The notes: a model not told the origin generated them from the letters alone. A DNA stretch of 64,000 nucleotides from Rufibacter hautae (GCF_008271695.1 NZ_VKKY01000001.1:676589-740588), one strand, 5' to 3'. Shown: positions 28,402 through 37,160, counted from the stretch's first letter. A program made the numbers and translations.

Positions 28402-29166
28402 CTATCTATACACAAATCTTCGTTTTGTGAAAGTAGAACGCCTTCCAGCCCTGTCTACTGAAAGCTTACTTATCCAATTCCCTTTTTCATCGAAATCGTA
28501 GCACAAGCCTATATCATTTATAATAGCATTATCTGGCCTTAAGATTAGAATCTCTGTTATCTCTTTTGTGACTTTGTCTCTCCCGAGGTATATCGTAGCC
28601 TCAAGCTCATTGGAGGAACTATAATGAGACTGTACCTCTATGCTATCTCCCTCCCACTTACTCTTATGGTAAGTGAATACCTTTCCCTTACCATCTGTAA
28701 GCTTTTCAACTATGGGTTTTCCACTCTCGTTGTATTCGATAATTTTTGCAAGGCCTGGCTCTCCTTTAGCGTCATAACTCTTCACAGTTTCAACCCTGTT
28801 CTTTGAGTCTCTAACATGCACCTGCTTTGTGATAAGCTTTGATGCGGAATCTGAAGTGATACTCTCTTTTACAAAACCATCTTTATCATACTTGAAGATG
28901 TGTCTTTTTAGAATTCTGTCATTTTGATCGAACTCGATTAGTTCGGTTATGTTTCCTTCCTTATCAAAGTTGGACTGACCATGCCCTGTCCAGTCCTTCT
29001 CACCTACTTCCCACTTATCAGACCTGTATTCGGCTTTATAAGTGTTCTCATGCACTGAAACCACATTTCCTTTTAGATTATATTCATCAAGGGTGTTTTT
29101 CTTTTGGGAATGGCTTTCAAAAGAGCAGATCCAGCCTAGGACAAAAATTAGACATACCTTTTTCAT
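28402..29166 (-). CDS. Secreted protein of unknown function with YD/RHS-like strands
   Basis: A 254-aa protein from the ATG at 29166. The signal peptide is short (MKKVCLIFVLGWICSF, cut near ESHSQ). The rest is a series of hydrophilic beta-strand pairs with a repeated G-N/K-x-x-x-x pattern (DKEGNITELIEFDQNDRI, YNESGKPIVEKLTDGKGK, DEKGNWISKLSVDRAGR). It resembles small RHS/YD-like secreted proteins of Bacteroidetes. It is AT-rich compared with the chromosomal genes around the element. The function is unknown. Confidence 0.7.
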   Translation of the reverse strand: MKKVCLIFVLGWICSFESHSQKKNTLDEYNLKGNVVSVHENTYKAEYRSDKWEVGEKDWTGHGQSNFDKEGNITELIEFDQNDRILKRHIFKYDKDGFVKESITSDSASKLITKQVHVRDSKNRVETVKSYDAKGEPGLAKIIEYNESGKPIVEKLTDGKGKVFTYHKSKWEGDSIEVQSHYSSSNELEATIYLGRDKVTKEITEILILRPDNAIINDIGLCYDFDEKGNWISKLSVDRAGRRSTFTKRRFVYR

Positions 29167-29256
29167 TTGTACCCTATTTAAGTGATTATTGAAACTTGCT
29201 TCTCACTTAGCTAAAATACAATTAATTAACAAAAATTTTCAACTATAAAATATAAA

Positions 29257-29303
29257 AACCCTGGGCTGTTACCTTGAAAGGAGCAAATTAACAGCTCAGG
29301 GTT
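29257..29303 (-). terminator. Terminator, leftward
   Basis: 15-bp arms with one G-T pair (29257-29271 and 29289-29303). On the minus strand it ends GGGTTTTTATATTTT, the form of a rho-independent terminator for the T9SS gene transcript. Confidence 0.7.
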
Positions 29304-29426
29304 CAGACCTCAATTCAGGAAAACTTACCTTTCTACTTACTCCAGCACAAGCCTCACATGATAGGAATTTCCAGCTTTTCGAAGCACCACGAGGTACATT
29401 CCACTTCTTTCTTGACCGACCTACAG

Positions 29427-29462
29427 CCCCTGCCCAAAGAGGCCACCCTCTTTGGGCAGGGG
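29427..29462. repeat. Perfect 16-bp inverted repeat
   Basis: Arms CCCCTGCCCAAAGAGG and its complement around loop CCAC. It is GC-rich and has no T run. Confidence 0.6.
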
Positions 29463-29473
29463 CGGATAAACGA

Positions 29474-29507
29474 AGAAAGCCTGAACCATTGCTGGCCCAG
29501 GCTTTCT
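29474..29507. terminator. Hairpin with T run
   Basis: Arms AGAAAGCCTG and CAGGCTTTCT, with a 14-nt loop; TTTTC follows on the plus strand and TTCGTTT on the minus strand, so it may act in both directions. Confidence 0.5.
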
Positions 29508-29559
29508 TTTTCACACCCGAAGGTCTGGAGTGACGGAATCCTTAAAAAGGGTACTTCCG

Positions 29560-32433
29560 CTAACGAACCAGAAGCCTGGCCCGGTAGGTAACCCCGCCCG
29601 AGGAGACGGTCACCAGGTAAAGGCCATGTCTAAGGCCGGCGGTGCCGATCGCCCTCTCCAGCGCCCCTCCCCCGTGGGTGAAACCCTCGGAGGAAACCCT
29701 CCTGCCCGACAGGTCCGAAACCTGCAGCACGGCCACCCCGCTGGGGAGGTCATGAATAGAGAGCATTACCCCTTCGCCGGAACCGGCGGGGTTCGGCCAC
29801 AGGGCCATCTTCTCTCCCTGGGATGCGAAGGCCGCCGAAGCTGCTACTTCTGCCATTGCTCCGGATGAGGTCACTTGGCCCACCACGGCGAAGGGCGCGG
29901 AGGCGGTGCCGATCACCACAGGCGAGGTGCTCACCACCCGCACGCGGTAACCGCTGCCCGAGGGGGTATTTGCCGGGATGGTGCCGTTGATGGGGTTCCT
30001 GGTCTCGTAGGCGCCGATCACCACCGCATTGGCGAAGGAGCCGGAGGCGTCGGACAGATGGATACGAAACTCGTTCACGTACCGGGTGAAGAAGCCCGTC
30101 GCGGTATAGGGCACCGCGATCGTCGCGCCCGCCTGATAGGAGGAAGCGGCCAGGGTGCCGGTGGTGATGGCTCGGCCTATCACGGTAAAGGGCGCGGAGG
30201 GGGTGCCGATCACCACAGGCGAGGTGCTCACCACCCGCACGCGGTAACCGCTGCCCGAGGGGGTATTCGCCGGGATGGTGCCGTTGATGGGGTTCCTGGT
30301 CTCGTAGGCGCCGATCACCACCGCATTGGCGAAGGAGCCGGAGGCGTCGGAGAGCTGGATCCGGAACTCGTTAGTGTAGCGGGTGTAGGTGCCCGTCTTG
30401 GTATAGGGCACGGTGATCGTCTCGCCCGCCGTGTAGGAGCTAGCGGCCAGGGTGCCGGTGATGATGGCTTGGGGCTCCTGTGCCACCACGGTAAAGGGCG
30501 CGGAGGGGGTGCCGATCACCACAGGCGAGGTGCTCACCACCCGCACGCGGTAACCGCTGCCCGAGGGGGTATTCGCCGGGATGGTGCCGTTGATGGGGTT
30601 CCTGGTCTCGTAGGCGCCGATCACCACCGCATTGGCGAAGGAGCCGGAGGCGTCGGACAGCTGGATACGGAACTCGTTAGTGTAGCGGGTGTAGGTGCCC
30701 GTCCTGGTGTAAGGCACTACGATCGCCTCACCCGCCTTGTAGGAAGTGGAGGCCAGGGTACCGGTGGTAACCGTGTGCGTCGGTGGGGAAACTTCCACGG
30801 TTTGGGTGGTGCTATGTTCACAGTCTCCCTGCCTAATGGTAAGCTTGGCAGTGTAGGTGCCGGCGGCCGCGTAGGTATGGTTGATAGTGCCTTTGGTAGT
30901 ATAGTCCACGGTGCCGTCATTATCCACATCCCAGGCATAGGTGGCATAGGTGGCCACGTTGGAAGAGGCGTCCGTGAGGGTGGTAGCATTCCCCATGGAA
31001 ACGGGTGCTGCAGTGAACGAAGCCACCGGCAGAGTACAACCTTGGAGCTTGACCACCCAGTAGTCAATACCGCCTTTGGAGGCCCCGCCTTTGTCCCCCC
31101 CGATGCCAGAATCAGAATACCCACCTAGGACATAGCCCTTGTCGGCGGTTGGCTGCAGGGCCGTCAACTGGTCACTACCGCTCCCGCCTATGGTCCTGTC
31201 CCATACCTTGGCCCCGTTGGCGGCCAGTTTGACCACCCAGTAGTCACTGCCGCCTTTGGAGGCCTCGGTCTTGTCCCCACTGACGGGAGAAGGAGAAGTC
31301 CCCCCCAGGATATAGCCCCCGTCGGCCGTCTGCTGCAGGGAACTCAACTGGTCGCTACCGCTCCCGCCTATGGTTTTGTCCCACTCCTTGGCCCCGGTTG
31401 CGGTCAGCTTGACCACCCAGTAGTCACTACCGCCTCTGGAAGCCTCGCCCTTGTTCCCCCCGGTGCCAGAATCAGACCATCCCCCCAGGATATAGGCCCC
31501 GTCGGCCGTCCGCTGCAGGGAACTCAACTGGTCATTACCGCTCCCGCCGAAGGTCTTGTCCCACTCCTTGGCCCCGCTGGCGTTCAGCTTGACCACCCAG
31601 TAGTCACTGCCGCCTTTGGAGGCCTCGGTCTTGTCCCCACTGATGCCAGAAGGAGAAGTCCCCCCCAGGATATAGCCCCCGTCGGCCGTCTGCCGCAGGG
31701 AACTTAACTGGTCACCCCCGCTCCCGCCTATGGTCTTGTCCCATACCTTGGCCCCGTTGGCGTTCAGTTTGACCACCCAGTAGTCAGTACTGTTACCATT
31801 GCCTCTATTAGCCCCGGTCTTGTCCCCACTGACGGGAGAAGGAGAAGTCCCCCCCAGGATATAGCCCCCGTCGGCCGTCTGCTGCAGGGAACTCAACTGG
31901 TCAGTACCGCTCCCGCCGAAGGTCTTGTCCCACTCCTTGGCCCCGCTGGCGTTCAGCTTGACCACCCAGTAGTCATTATTGCCTCTGGAAGCCTCGGTCT
32001 TGTTGCCACTGACGCCAGAAGAAGAAGTCCCCCCTAGGATATAGCCCCCGTCGGCCGTCTGCTGCAGGGAATTCAACTGGTCGGTACCGCTCCCGCCGAA
32101 GGTCTTGTCCCACTCCTTGGCCCCGCTGGCGTTCAGCTTGACCACCCAGTAGTCACTGCCGCCTTTGGAGGCCTCGGTCTTGTCCCCACTGACGGGAGAA
32201 GGAGAAGTCCCCCCCAGGATATAGCCCCCGTCGGCCGTCCGCTGCAGGGAACTCAACTGGTCAGTACCGCTCCCGCCGATGGTTTTGTCCCACTCTTTGG
32301 TAGGTTGCGCCACAAGGCTGGTTATGGCTATACAGAACAGGAGGGCGTACATCATCCCGGCGATAGCGGTTTTGTAGGAGAAACCTGTCACTCTGGTGGC
32401 GACAGGTAGAGAATGGGTAAAGTTTCGGTTCAT
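29560..32433 (-). CDS. T9SS-exported repeat protein with PKD domain
   Basis: A 957-aa surface or secreted protein. Signal peptide ends near TSLVAQ. Seven repeats of about 60 aa follow (about 47-475), each with GGSGTDQLSSLQ, TADGGYILGG and DYWVVKL; this resembles delta-60/beta-propeller-like secreted repeats. Then come a PKD domain (about 480-555), three 97-aa repeats (about 560-855, NEFRIQLSDASGSFANAVV and SGSGYRVRVVSTSPVV), and a T9SS type A sorting domain at the end (MALWPNPAGSG, GLYLVTVSSGG). It is GC-rich, unlike the rest of the element. An adhesin-like or structural surface role is likely but not proven. Confidence 0.88.
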   Translation of the reverse strand: MNRNFTHSLPVATRVTGFSYKTAIAGMMYALLFCIAITSLVAQPTKEWDKTIGGSGTDQLSSLQRTADGGYILGGTSPSPVSGDKTEASKGGSDYWVVKLNASGAKEWDKTFGGSGTDQLNSLQQTADGGYILGGTSSSGVSGNKTEASRGNNDYWVVKLNASGAKEWDKTFGGSGTDQLSSLQQTADGGYILGGTSPSPVSGDKTGANRGNGNSTDYWVVKLNANGAKVWDKTIGGSGGDQLSSLRQTADGGYILGGTSPSGISGDKTEASKGGSDYWVVKLNASGAKEWDKTFGGSGNDQLSSLQRTADGAYILGGWSDSGTGGNKGEASRGGSDYWVVKLTATGAKEWDKTIGGSGSDQLSSLQQTADGGYILGGTSPSPVSGDKTEASKGGSDYWVVKLAANGAKVWDRTIGGSGSDQLTALQPTADKGYVLGGYSDSGIGGDKGGASKGGIDYWVVKLQGCTLPVASFTAAPVSMGNATTLTDASSNVATYATYAWDVDNDGTVDYTTKGTINHTYAAAGTYTAKLTIRQGDCEHSTTQTVEVSPPTHTVTTGTLASTSYKAGEAIVVPYTRTGTYTRYTNEFRIQLSDASGSFANAVVIGAYETRNPINGTIPANTPSGSGYRVRVVSTSPVVIGTPSAPFTVVAQEPQAIITGTLAASSYTAGETITVPYTKTGTYTRYTNEFRIQLSDASGSFANAVVIGAYETRNPINGTIPANTPSGSGYRVRVVSTSPVVIGTPSAPFTVIGRAITTGTLAASSYQAGATIAVPYTATGFFTRYVNEFRIHLSDASGSFANAVVIGAYETRNPINGTIPANTPSGSGYRVRVVSTSPVVIGTASAPFAVVGQVTSSGAMAEVAASAAFASQGEKMALWPNPAGSGEGVMLSIHDLPSGVAVLQVSDLSGRRVSSEGFTHGGGALERAIGTAGLRHGLYLVTVSSGGVTYRARLLVR
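29885..30770 (-). repeat. Three tandem DNA repeats of about 300 bp inside the T9SS gene
   Basis: The three units encode the 97-aa C-terminal repeats and are nearly identical at nucleotide level over long stretches (for example the segment around GGGGTATTCGCCGGGATGG). This points to recent duplication or gene conversion. Confidence 0.85.
31040..32295 (-). repeat. Seven tandem DNA repeats of 180-189 bp inside the T9SS gene
   Basis: Units recur about every 180 bp (landmark CTTGACCACCCAGTAGTCA or close variants). One unit carries an extra 9 bp (around 31790-31800). Near identity between units suggests copy-number change by slippage or recombination. Confidence 0.85.
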
Positions 32434-33313
32434 GTCTATTGGTTTAAGTGGAAAAATTGAATGCGCTTCGATTAAAAAACGGCACTGTAGCAGTGCACCG
32501 GTGGAGTGACGACTAAACAGTTTTTAGGCTAGATTAGGCGAGAAGGCAGGTTTTGGGTGGAATAGCTATAGATGCATATAATATTTATAATCTATGATTT
32601 AATTAAATAATTTAAAGCTGAATATAAGTGATTACAGATCAATAACCAAATTATTTATACGTATTCAATATTAAATATGATTTTTTATCTGGGTGTTTAC
32701 CCGATGTATGGTGGTAGATGCTTGTTCTAGATACAAACAGAGGCTCAGCATTTACTTCGAAGACTTCAAGCGGTGAGTTCAGGTTAGTCCACCAGGGCTT
32801 TGCGTCTTTTAGTCAGGTATACTAATGCCCCCATGCTCAACCGACGCCCGCGTACTGGAAAACGGAGCGAAGAGGCGGGGGAACCCGGAGACGCGAGGGT
32901 GCTTCGCCGTATGTTCAATAGGTAGGCACCGTAGTTACCCCCTGTACTCGGGGACGATAAGGTTAGGACTAGCCAATAGTAAATACCTGATACTTTAATA
33001 ACATGAAGCATCCCCTTGTTGATGTGACAGGGCTTTTTAGGATGTACCGTAGGCTGCAGTGAGATGAAGTAGGTTTTCTTCACCTGTAATGGACCATATG
33101 TTCAGAAGGCTAAATACTTTGATTTAAAAGACTGCACCATTATGTTTTATAAAACTTTATACTTGAAAGGGATGGAAAAAACTAGCCCGCTGCGAAAAAT
33201 CACAGCGGGCTAGTTTTTTATAGTTACAGATAGAAACCTTCATTCCCCTTTGCTCCCATTATAATATGGTTTTACCTATTGCATTGCCGCTGTAAAAACC
33301 ACAGGAGCGACCT
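32434..33313. other. Mostly non-coding part of the element
   Basis: About 880 bp between the T9SS gene and the integrase. AT-rich flanks enclose a GC-rich patch (about 32790-32960). A leftward frame with a GTG start (32784-33083, 99 codons, ending TKRRKALVD) spans this patch. Its second half is Arg/Ser/Pro-rich and its composition is abrupt, so I do not call it a gene; it may be a scar of another mobile sequence. Confidence 0.4.
33176..33219. terminator. Bidirectional terminator beyond the integrase
   Basis: Perfect arms of about 17 bp around CTAGCCCGCTG, 10-nt loop, A run on the left and T run on the right, so it can stop transcription on both strands. It lies 95 bp after the leftward integrase stop. 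Confidence 0.85.
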
Positions 33314-34540
33314 TTAAAATTTAGTCAGAAGAGCCGCATTCTTCACCCGCTCTTCCTGCTCAAAGGAGGCCAAGTAGGTTTCTGTCGTTTTTAGGTCATT
33401 GTGGCCTAGGCTCTCCGATATAAAGGCAATGTTAGCACCCGAGCGTTTCAACACACTAGCATAGCTGTGACGGGCCGTATAGGTGCTTATGTTTCCAATA
33501 CCAAGCTTCTCCCCTATCACCTTCATTCTATCATTCATCAAGTGAGTGATATTCTTGATAATCCTGCGTTCATCTGCTGGGCTTTCTTCTCCTTTTAAGA
33601 ATGGGAAAATAAAATCTTCTTGCTTCCTGCTTTGATTGCCCCACCTATTAATGATGGTTTGCATCTCCGGAGTAATGAAGGCATGTATCAGCTTTTTCTT
33701 TTTGGCTTTAGCTAAAGTTTTTTGCCTGTAGAAGCAGATTTCACCGTTTCGGATATTGAAGTATTTCAATTTGCAAATGTCCGTTATATTCGCCCCGTTG
33801 CAGAGATAGGAGAAAAACCACAAGTCCCGGCACATCTCTTCATTACCACTACCGCACTCATATTTTACAATCTGTGAAATCTGGCTTATAGTTAAAGCGA
33901 TGTTCCGGCCTTCGTGTTGTGGTATCTCAAATTTACCTTTACCGAACGGGTGCTGTGTCGCTTTGATTACCCCGGCTTCCTTTGCTTCATTGATGATCAC
34001 CTGCAAGGCACGCATGTACATTGATATGGTAGTATAGCTTTTACCTTCATCCAGCAAATGCTTTTCATACTTTCTTAGCCAATCAATTGTGATTTGAGAA
34101 AAGCTAATCTTATCCCCAGCAAACAAGCGGATACTTCTTAGGGTGTACTTATACCAATCCGAGGTACTTATTTTACCCTTAGCGGTCAAGTCTTCTATCC
34201 TTGCAACAAAGGCAGTATTAAGAGTATCACTTGTGGCGCTACTTAGCCGTTTATTGAGTGCTTCAAAACTAAACGCGTCTTGCTTGATTAGTCCCTTTAC
34301 TTCGGACCTGACTTTTTCTGAAAATTTCTGGATTGACTCTCTGATAGCTTTTGCCTCCTGCCCTTTGGCATTTGGCAAGCGTTCCCATTCTTCAGGCGAC
34401 AGCACCTTTCCAGTGGAATAGTAACTGCGTTGACGTTTGTAAGTGATTCTTACCCTAACAGGGTGCAACCCGTCCTTATTCACTTTCCTAGTTTCAAGCA
34501 CTGTGGCTAACGTAACGCCACTATCAGAGAATTCGAACAT
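33314..34540 (-). CDS. Tyrosine recombinase (integrase)
   Basis: This 408-aa enzyme very probably integrates and excises the element. N-terminal arm-binding domain (about 1-90, LHPVRVRITYKRQRSYYSTG), SAM-like core-binding domain (about 105-205) and catalytic domain (about 220-400). Box II is TYTARHSYASVLKRSG, then LGHNDLKTTETYLASF with the Tyr nucleophile. At box I the usual Arg is not seen (LCNGANITDICKLKY), as in one clade of Bacteroidetes integrases. It sits 180 bp from the right attachment site and reads inward. Confidence 0.93.
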   Translation of the reverse strand: MFEFSDSGVTLATVLETRKVNKDGLHPVRVRITYKRQRSYYSTGKVLSPEEWERLPNAKGQEAKAIRESIQKFSEKVRSEVKGLIKQDAFSFEALNKRLSSATSDTLNTAFVARIEDLTAKGKISTSDWYKYTLRSIRLFAGDKISFSQITIDWLRKYEKHLLDEGKSYTTISMYMRALQVIINEAKEAGVIKATQHPFGKGKFEIPQHEGRNIALTISQISQIVKYECGSGNEEMCRDLWFFSYLCNGANITDICKLKYFNIRNGEICFYRQKTLAKAKKKKLIHAFITPEMQTIINRWGNQSRKQEDFIFPFLKGEESPADERRIIKNITHLMNDRMKVIGEKLGIGNISTYTARHSYASVLKRSGANIAFISESLGHNDLKTTETYLASFEQEERVKNAALLTKF

Positions 34541-34719
34541 CTTTCAGGCTTTAAGTTTGTGTATACTACCCAAGGGGTCACACATAAGTACACACAAATA
34601 TAGCAAACAGATGAGAATCAATGAAGGAACATGAAATTATTTTATACCCTATAATATTAAATATCAGCGCTTTATCAACAAAATGAAAACACAGGAAAAT
34701 CAATGAATCACTCTACCTT

Positions 34720-34767
34720 TTGCATGGCATGCAAGAGGTCATCGGTTCGACTCCGATATTCTCCACT
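34720..34767 (+). repeat. Right attachment site
   Basis: A perfect 48-bp copy of the 3' half of tRNA-Ala. It lacks the 5' half and so is not a tRNA gene. The stretch 34541-34719 before it holds the integrase upstream region and no gene. Confidence 0.9.
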
Positions 34768-34771
34768 CTTT

Positions 34772-34803
34772 AAAGCGGCACTTACAAAAGTAAGTGCCGC
34801 TTT
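34772..34803 (+). terminator. Terminator beyond the right attachment site
   Basis: Perfect 14-bp arms (34772-34785 and 34790-34803), loop AAAA, then a T run. It is probably the original terminator of tRNA-Ala, displaced by the insertion. The remaining bases to 34919 show nothing else. Confidence 0.8.
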
Positions 34804-34919
34804 TTTTGTGCCCATACTTGTGCATTCTTGGCTCTATACTTTTCCTCAAACCCTTGGTAAACAATAGTACCGTTTTCTGCTTATTCTAAGTAAATAAAGG
34901 CAAAACCAACTACTGCGTT

Positions 34920-36062
34920 ATGTTACTCACCGGCTATGCGTTGCTGATCACTTTTGCGTGGGTTTGCGCGAGTATCTACTTACTCATCAATAGCCGCAGG
35001 GTAAAGTACCTGAAGAACATCGCGCCACGCACCGGATCACGGGAGCCGCAGGTCGCTATCATTGTGGCGGTCAAAGATGAGGAGGCAGAATTGGAGCAAG
35101 CTCTGGCCAGCATCTGCAAGATTGATTATCCTAATGCTAGAATCCTAGTGATCAATGACCGATCTACGGACCGCACCCCGCAGATTCTGGAGAAAATGAT
35201 GGGGGAAAATCCAGCCATAGCGGTGAGAACGGTGACGGAGTTGCCTCCGGGTTGGCTGGGAAAAAACCACGCGTTGTACCAAGGGTATCTCCATACCACA
35301 GAGGAATGGATGCTCTTCACCGATGCCGATGTGATGTACAACCGGCAAGCTTTGAAAAAGGCCATGCAGTACTCGCAGGACAACCGCTTAGACCACCTCA
35401 CTGCCATGCCCGAGATCACTTCCCCTTCTGGCTTGTTCAGAAGCGTGATGAGCACGTTTTCCATCATGCTGGAGCTTCGGCAAAGGCCTTGGGAAGTCCG
35501 CAATCCTAAATCTGATGCCTCTATTGGAATCGGTGCGTTTAACCTGGTCAGGCGGACGGCTTATGAACAGGCAGGAACGCATAAGGCCTTTTCGCTTCGG
35601 CCGGATGACGATCTGAAGCTGGGCGAACAGATAAAAGCAGCAGGCTTCCGGCAGGATGTGGTGTACGGCGAGCAGGAAATCTCCCTGAAGTGGTATACCA
35701 GTTTGCCGGAGTTTGTGCGGGGCCTGATGAAAAACACGTTCTCGGTGGCAAATTACCATTTTCCTACCGCGCTAGGCATGGCCCTGGCCACGCTTCTGGT
35801 CTTCGTGCTACCGCCTCCCTTGTTACTGTTGGCAGGACCTACGGGGCAATTTTTGGCGGCGGTGCTATTGCTTTCTCAGGTGCTACTCATGCAATTCAAA
35901 AGCGGCATCCGCAGCAAAGGATGGCACGCCCTGATGATTCCGTTTGCGGGCGCAATGATGGTGTATATCCTCATTGCATCGGCAGTGAAGACCATCAGGC
36001 AGGGGGGCATCTACTGGCGCGACAGCTTCTACCCCCTGGAGGAACTCAAAAAGCAGCGGTAA
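34920..36062 (+). CDS. Family 2 glycosyltransferase, membrane-bound
   Basis: A 380-aa enzyme with an N-terminal membrane anchor (about 3-25) and a cluster of hydrophobic helices at the C-terminus (about 280-360). The GT-A domain shows AIIVAVKDEEAELEQAL, the Asp motif LVINDRSTDRTPQILE, the metal-binding TDADVMY, and the later RPDDDLKLGEQ with SLKWYTSLPEF. The nucleotide sugar and acceptor are unknown; similar proteins glycosylate lipids or carotenoids. It stands alone just outside the integrated element. Confidence 0.85.
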   Translation: MLLTGYALLITFAWVCASIYLLINSRRVKYLKNIAPRTGSREPQVAIIVAVKDEEAELEQALASICKIDYPNARILVINDRSTDRTPQILEKMMGENPAIAVRTVTELPPGWLGKNHALYQGYLHTTEEWMLFTDADVMYNRQALKKAMQYSQDNRLDHLTAMPEITSPSGLFRSVMSTFSIMLELRQRPWEVRNPKSDASIGIGAFNLVRRTAYEQAGTHKAFSLRPDDDLKLGEQIKAAGFRQDVVYGEQEISLKWYTSLPEFVRGLMKNTFSVANYHFPTALGMALATLLVFVLPPPLLLLAGPTGQFLAAVLLLSQVLLMQFKSGIRSKGWHALMIPFAGAMMVYILIASAVKTIRQGGIYWRDSFYPLEELKKQR

Positions 36063-36102
36063 GGATTCTGGCCCTTTCTGGTAAGGGCATTCAGGGCAAT
36101 GT

Positions 36103-36138
36103 GTTTCAGGGCTGATTTCGGGAAAAGAACCCAGAAAT
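36103..36138. repeat. 36-nt palindromic repeat, copy 8
   Basis: GTTTCAGGGCTGATTTCG, then GGAAAAGAACCCAGAAAT. It begins about 40 bp after the glycosyltransferase stop. Confidence 0.65.
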
Positions 36139-36210
36139 GGAAGGCACGTAGAGAAAGGCAGAAGCGCAGCAGTACGTGACTTCCCTCATAGACTCTACTT
36201 AGCAGAAACC

Positions 36211-36531
36211 ATGGCCAAGAAAAAGAAAAAAGGAACCAAGCACCAGACCTTTTACAAAGCGGTAAAGCCTTTTATCAAGGACAACCGGGTTTTACTTGCG
36301 CTGCTTGGGGCGGTGGGTGCAGGGGTGGCTTTAGGAAAGATGATGGGCCCAGATAGGGCCGGGAATCTGATAGACGGGATTACCGCCACCGTCAAACACC
36401 TGGCGCAACCCAAAAAGGAGAAGGAAAAGAAAGACAAATCGTCTAAAAAGAAAAAGAAACTCAAGCCTACCAGCACTCCCCATCCGCTCACCATAGCCCA
36501 GGACAACAGCTCTCCTGAAGACAAAACCTAA
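36211..36531 (+). CDS. Small Lys-rich membrane-associated protein (paralogue 1)
   Basis: A 106-aa protein from the ATG at 36211. A strongly basic start (MAKKKKKGTKHQ) leads to one Gly/Ala-rich hydrophobic helix (about 30-47, LLALLGAVGAGVALGK), then a charged segment and a second Lys-rich tract (about 68-88). The same plan is used by the next gene. I recognise no family. Confidence 0.6.
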   Translation: MAKKKKKGTKHQTFYKAVKPFIKDNRVLLALLGAVGAGVALGKMMGPDRAGNLIDGITATVKHLAQPKKEKEKKDKSSKKKKKLKPTSTPHPLTIAQDNSSPEDKT

Positions 36532-36687
36532 TCAGGAAAAGTAGTGCGGTGACATGCCTTTTGCGGCAATTCTGTAGTCTGTAAAAACTAAAAGGCTTGA
36601 CTGGCGTAGGTGCATACTAAGGGTTAACCACATGCAACAGCGTATTAACCCATTCATGTTGATTCACTTAATCATATCATTACAGCC

Positions 36688-36987
36688 ATGTCAAAGAACA
36701 AAAACAAGACGAAGAAGAACAAAGACAAACAGAACAAGTCGCTTTTATCGGGAGTGCAATCTCTGGTAAAAAATAAAAAGGTGCTCTACTCCCTATTAGG
36801 AGCAGCAGGTGCTGGCATTGCGATTGCAGCGCTAGGCAAAGACAAACGTCGTTCGCTAACCGATAAAGTAACCAGCTCAGTACAAGGACTAGGCGGCTCC
36901 TTAGGGTTGGGCGGTTCAGATTCTGCTTCAAGCAAAGCTTCTGGCAATAACTCTGGCAATAACTCTGGCAAGCCTGCCGGCCAATAA
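36688..36987 (+). CDS. Small Lys-rich membrane-associated protein (paralogue 2)
   Basis: A 99-aa protein. Basic start (MSKNKNKTKKNKDKQNK), Gly/Ala-rich helix (LYSLLGAAGAGIAIAALGK), then a Ser/Gly/Asn-rich tail with a GNNSGNNSG repeat. The pattern VKNKKVLYSLLGAAGAGIA matches IKDNRVLLALLGAVGAGVA of the gene upstream, so the two are diverged tandem paralogues. The 155-bp gap between them shows no other feature. Confidence 0.6.
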   Translation: MSKNKNKTKKNKDKQNKSLLSGVQSLVKNKKVLYSLLGAAGAGIAIAALGKDKRRSLTDKVTSSVQGLGGSLGLGGSDSASSKASGNNSGNNSGKPAGQ

Positions 36988-37041
36988 TCATCTGTAGGAA
37001 GTGTAGTAACCGCTTTCTCCTGCCCCATATTCCAGTAAAAG

Positions 37042-37067
37042 GCGAATCCCTGTAGACAGGGATTCGC
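37042..37067 (+). terminator. Terminator after the Lys-rich paralogue 2
   Basis: Arms GCGAATCCCTGT and ACAGGGATTCGC, then TTTCTTTTTT. Confidence 0.85.
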
Positions 37068-37072
37068 TTTCT

Positions 37073-37108
37073 TTTTTAAGGCAGTTTTTAAGAAATCAGC
37101 CCAAAAAC
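37073..37108. repeat. 36-nt palindromic repeat, copy 9
   Basis: TTTTTAAGGCAGTTTTTA, then AGAAATCAGCCCAAAAAC. It is wedged between two convergent terminators. Confidence 0.6.
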
Positions 37109-37140
37109 AAAGCCGCCCCTGCAGAGGCAAGGGCGGCTTT
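37109..37140 (-). terminator. Terminator of the cysteine synthase gene
   Basis: Arms AAAGCCGCCC and GGGCGGCTTT. On the minus strand TTTGTTTTTGG follows. Confidence 0.75.
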
Positions 37141-37160
37141 GCTTTTATCTAAAGAGGTAG

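Larger units (their letters stand above)
29167..29559. other. Intergenic region rich in hairpins
   Basis: About 390 bp between two leftward genes of the element. It contains three inverted repeats listed separately (29257, 29427, 29474) and no supportable gene. Apparent plus-strand frames here are composition artefacts. Confidence 0.6.

Noticed and set aside
29875-31128. A 417-codon plus-strand frame opposite the T9SS repeat gene
   Set aside because: It is a shadow of the repeated coding strand: it is Gly/His/Arg-rich, repeats with the same period as the real gene, and has no sensible domain.
32784-33083. A 99-codon leftward frame in the element
   Set aside because: GTG start, no recognised family, abrupt change from AT-rich to GC-rich with an Arg/Ser/Pro-rich second half. 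Kept only as a note on the intergenic region.
34720-34767. A second tRNA-Ala gene
   Set aside because: Only the 3' half is present, with no acceptor 5' strand or D arm; it is the attachment-site duplicate.
35690-36115. Plus-strand frame overlapping the end of the glycosyltransferase gene
   Set aside because: It is an alternative-frame shadow without start signals or family features.
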